64,000 nt of DNA from Acanthochlamys bracteata (taxonomy: Eukaryota > Streptophyta > Magnoliopsida > Pandanales > Velloziaceae), in assembly GCA_019914995.1 (NCBI GenBank), contig CM034130.1, forward strand, positions 8,370,001-8,434,000, written 5' to 3'. Made by a program: the position numbers and the translations under genes. This document shows, one piece after another, positions 60,588 through 64,000 of this stretch (the stretch's first letter is position 1; each line of letters begins with the position of its first letter). Under the pieces are notes generated by a model. That model saw only the letters and a list, made by a program, of their open reading frames with translations, was not told the DNA's origin and did no database searches.

Positions 60588-63500
60588 TAAACCCTAGTAA
60601 AACATGTTATTGATATCAAATATTGTAACTATTGCTAACTATTGCTAAAAAAAGAAAGTGATGACTTCTATAACCACTGTGTAAATATTAAATAAGTAAC
60701 TATCACAGTTGCAGCTATCTATATAAAAGACTTGAAGGTAGATTTCATCAGTAGCACCTATGGTGTACTTGTTGCGCATCATTTTTAGCAAAAAAAGGCA
60801 GCAGCAAAAGGTTGCGATGAATATGGTGCGGAAACAAACACCATGGTGCTTAAAGGTGCCAACCACTTGTTCATTTTCATTACAATTATCACACTCTCTT
60901 ATAGGTGGTAGCTTTGCAACTTTCTAATGCATCACCATTACAACGACTTTGTAATGCTGCAATATATTAAACCTTGATTCACTCCAAAAATTCTTAGAAA
61001 GAAGAGACCAAAAGAAAAAGTATAGCATCATCATACATTAGCTGTGCCACCTAGTGGATAAGACTTATGTTGTTGTTTTAACATCATTATACATGAACAA
61101 AAACCGTTTGGCAGGAATAAAAATATGTCTTTGAGGCTTCCAGCACAATCCACAATTTGAAGTATTAGAAATTAACTACAAAATGAGTCCTACCTTGTCA
61201 CTCTGCATGCTTTGCAGATCTGCAATTGCTTTCTGCCTTGACTGCCAACAAAAGACAAGAAATTCGAGTTAACTAGAGAAGTGGTAAATTTAGCAATATA
61301 AAAAAAAAGTTGGCAACAGATTGTAAGCATCAGATAGCGAACACTTAACATTAATAACTGTAAGATGTATCGAAAAGCAAACCAACTTTATGCAGAAAAA
61401 TGAACCTAAATGAATTACCAGAGTAAAAGGAATAACAAGTAACATTATTATGCAAGACTTCGTTTACAGTCGGTTATTTGCATAAGCAGTTTCTAGTTTA
61501 ATGATAACTGGGGGTGATTGGATAGCCTAAAGAACTCCAACACAGCTAGAAAGGTGAATGCTGCATCCGTCCTACACTGCTACACCTTATCAAGCCCAAC
61601 ATATGCAACAAAAATAAAAGAATTGTTTCAACAATTTCAACAGCTCAAAACACAATAGCAGTTTCAATGTAACAGTTGGAGATAGCTTAAGGATGGATAC
61701 TCGAGAACAAGAACAGTTACCGATTGATTGGATGCCCATCTCTCATAATAATGAGTATACCGCTCGAGCGAATTCTTAGCCATTTCTCTCCTCCTCTCTG
61801 CTTCATCATACTGAAAGTAAAGATGATATATGAGATTATATCCAATTATCAACATAATCAACTGTTGCCGCAAATTCTAGAAAGCCAAATTACATACCAA
61901 ACCCTCTTGTTTAGCAGCTTCATAACGATTACAAGCATAGAAACCACCAGTCCTTTCCCCATGCTCTGACCATGCTCCCAGACACAGCCTTAAAAGATTA
62001 CTCGTACAGTTATAAACTGTTGAACCAAAAACATTATCTCCAAATCAACAAGCACAATAAAACTGTAAGTAAATCTTACCAGCAAAATTCAAATTTACAT
62101 GGTGGTGTGCATGTCATATGCATACAGCCCTGGTTTTTCTCAATTGGCCTCTTGCACTTCGGGCATGGTTTTGAGTTTGCTAATATCCTGAAGCCAGATG
62201 AAATTATGTATGTTTACTAAATTCTAAAAAAAATGCCAAGAAAAAATATCACATAAAATGTACTTGAGAACTAAGTTCAAAAAGGGATGCCTTCATTACA
62301 CAAAATTCAGCACAGAAACCAAAAGGAGATGAAAACTCAAAAGCATGCAAATGAACTCAATATTTCTAAGGCTGATTCAAACTATAAACTGAAAATGGAA
62401 GTTCAGACTGAGGATTCACCCCAACAACATCTGAAGCAAGAAGGAAGGGAAAATTAAAAGCAATTCAAGTAACCCACCAATTCATATTCTCAGATTCGGC
62501 ACTGTTTTTCAATATCCACTTTGAGACTGTGACACAATCCACTGGTCTGTGCGCTTCCCCAGTACACTAAGAGCAGATTATCAGTAAATTCCACAAAAAA
62601 AAAAGTAGGTGCCCATCTAAAAGCTTAATTTCTAGAAGTGATTACTCACATTCCAGCAAAAGCCATAGGAACAATTGCAGGAAACATCATAATTCCCACT
62701 GCCTATAACAAAACCAACTGCATACTCACAGCCAGGAGCAGGACACCATTTGGCCTGCAGCATATCAAATAGTAATACTGTTAAGAGACATTTCATTATA
62801 TTAGTAAGAGACCCAAATTGTATTCATGATATAAAGGCAGACCTTTCTGTTGTCCTCCACATAAGATCTTAACAGGTATCGTGAATACTTCTCCTTGTCT
62901 TCATTTTTGGCCAATTTATTTATCATGTCTAGGCCAACTGCAGCACCACATGATGGATCAGGACACCGCAGCATCAGACATCCAGGGCCATCATTGATAG
63001 CAGTGCTAATATAAGCTGGAAAAGTAAAGCAGGTACAGTAAGATTATACTCCATGAGGAAAAAGTAAAGCTGATATTTCACATAATAGCAATACTATTCT
63101 ATACTCTGCCCAAGAACAAGAAAATCATTATATTAGTTTTCAAGAAATAGTAGCTTCAAATTGCCAAGGTCCAACGATATTGTAGTACTGATTAAACCAA
63201 CAAAAGCACCACCAAAAGACAGTTTAGCAGAGAAGATTTACATACATCAGCGAAATAAAGCAGATAACACTCCACAACCAACAATAACAACAACAACAAC
63301 AACAATTAAGCCTTACTCCACAAGTGGGGTAGGATACATGGAACTTTTCATGTGCATTTTGCTATATTATAAACAATATCCTTCGTCAAGCCACTGACAA
63401 GTCATTTTTTAAGGTAGCTGACCAAGCATTTTTAGACCAACACACTTCACAACCATTTCAAACAAAACTTGATAAATTGCATGAATGCAACAAAAATCAC

Positions 63501-64000
63501 TTCTGCCATCACATTTGAAATACAATTGACGCATGTTGAGCATGCTAATATGCAGATATATCAAGGTACAAAGTGGTACCAGAAAGGCAAAATGCCCTAA
63601 CACCTAAAATGTTTCTCCTTTTTCTAAGAAGAAAAGAACTATGTAATTAAAACGGGACAACAATCAACCCCATCCTCAACCTATGACCATTGAAACAGCG
63701 GCAGGCGTTTGTTTTTTAGAATAAAAATTAAAGTAAAAATTACTGTACATCGACGCATATACAGCTAAAAATACCAAAGGGAAGTATGAAGCAGCTCCCG
63801 GAGCAGCTCAAACATTCTGCTAAAAGGACTCCTACACCAATGCCTATCAAGAATTAATTAAACTAGTGGGCTCGACAAAGTTGATTGAGGTCCAATATAG
63901 ATATGCACAACATGAAAGGAAAACATGATGCAACAATTCCTACAGGCACCCAAAAAGGGAGAGTTGCTTATAATTCATGTTATATACAATACAATCACAG
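58602..64000 (-). CDS. RBR-type E3 ubiquitin ligase, ARI7/ARI8-like (5' part missing)
   Basis: Eleven exons in the window, from the right: 63015-62843, 62754-62650, 62566-62478, 62187-62080, 61988-61898, 61810-61721, 61241-61194, 59800-59729, 59623-59524, 59457-59331, 58794-58602; about 397 residues. The first exons, with the acidic N-terminus and most of RING1, lie beyond base 64000. Seen here are the end of RING1 and the IBR domain ([34 protein letters not shown]), then RING2 [19 protein letters not shown]. The Cys of QGCMHM is the expected thioester cysteine. The Ariadne domain follows ([20 protein letters not shown] ... [12 protein letters not shown] ... [15 protein letters not shown]). 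Ariadne ligases pass ubiquitin from an E2 to their own cysteine and then to the target, often with cullin-RING complexes. The frame ends at GDPGMLG, earlier than expected (see the zinc finger entry). The intron 59801-61193 carries microsatellites and a foldback element. Confidence 0.9.
59960..60592. mobile_element. foldback element embedded in AT/GT microsatellites
   Basis: A left arm (about 59998-60071, TCCAAATTCAATCTCCACCG then TTGCATACAAA) is mirrored by a right arm (about 60324-60425, TTTGTATGCAACGGTGGAGA then TTAGATTTGGA). Some 30 bases match nearly perfectly, and looser matching extends outward through GGGATA and CACTCTCT blocks; the right arm has about 30 extra bases. The loop is a long TA/ATAC array (60085-60238) plus unique sequence. 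The whole is bordered by TA/TACA repeats on the left and by (TA)n, (GT)n and (AC)n tracts on the right to 60592. Microsatellite-flanked miniature elements such as rice Micron have this look. Confidence 0.65.
63281..63346 (-). mobile_element. truncated SINE 3' tail
   Basis: Read on the - strand, the sequence TCCTACCCCACTTGTGGAGT is followed about ten bases later by (TTG)n. This is the typical 3' end of Au-type plant SINEs. Only the tail is recognisable; no tRNA-like head with A and B boxes was found beyond it. It lies in the RBR ligase intron in the same orientation as the gene. Confidence 0.55.

Noticed and set aside
59881..60613. Several Tyr/Ile/Cys/Val-rich open frames
   Set aside because: These are translations of TA, TACA, TG and AC microsatellites and carry no gene evidence.
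1..64000. tRNA, rRNA, CRISPR arrays, operons, organelle DNA insertions
   Set aside because: Scanned by eye for tRNA B-box-like GTTCGAATC contexts, regular spacer repeats, ribosome binding sites and rRNA or plastid gene motifs; none was convincing.

Overview
The window is nuclear DNA of a flowering plant, most likely a eudicot. It has AT-rich introns and spacers, canonical GT-AG splicing, many small exons, and plant-specific gene families (EFR3/EFOP, RSS1/PATRONUS-like, 9-lipoxygenase, ARIADNE RBR ligase). The species cannot be named from the sequence. No bacterial operon, CRISPR, rRNA or tRNA signal was seen. Gene models were built by hand from exon-intron logic. For EFR3, NTH1, HPM1, the RSS1/PATRONUS-like gene, BRF1 and LOX, all coding exons sum to a whole number of codons with matching splice phases.

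Layout, left to right: (1) an EFR3-like plasma-membrane ARM-repeat protein (+, 1047-9842, 19 coding exons, 1012 aa); (2) a degenerate, intron-containing tandem copy of endonuclease III (+, about 12010-15681), followed by the intact NTH1 DNA glycosylase (+, 16204-19574, 11 exons, 398 aa); (3) a possible small two-exon membrane protein (+, 20331-23844); (4) a METTL18/HPM1-type protein histidine methyltransferase (-, 24273-27041, 7 coding exons, 348 aa); (5) a single-exon, Ser-rich, apparently disordered protein of unknown function (-, 29351-30745, 464 aa); (6) a small DEN-box/D-box protein resembling the RSS1/PATRONUS cell-cycle family (+, 34442-36010, 213 aa); (7) the RNA polymerase III factor BRF1/TFIIIB90 (-, 37028-49623, 19 exons, 616 aa); (8) a complete 9-type lipoxygenase (-, 50778-56683, 10 exons, 856 aa); (9) the 3' two thirds of an ARI7/ARI8-like RBR E3 ubiquitin ligase (-, 58602 to beyond the window).

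The genes do not form one pathway; this is an ordinary stretch of plant chromosome. What is out of the ordinary lies in the fine structure. There is a fossil tandem NTH1 copy that keeps the same GC-AG intron as its live neighbour. The ARI ligase has a one-base frame break that separates a C-terminal RanBP2-type zinc finger. Two foldback elements sit in introns, one embedded in AT/GT microsatellites and one in a BRF1 intron. A 95-bp intronic tandem repeat in the lipoxygenase carries two perfect TGACGTCA sites. Several other short tandem duplications are also present. No clearly new multi-gene system was found.
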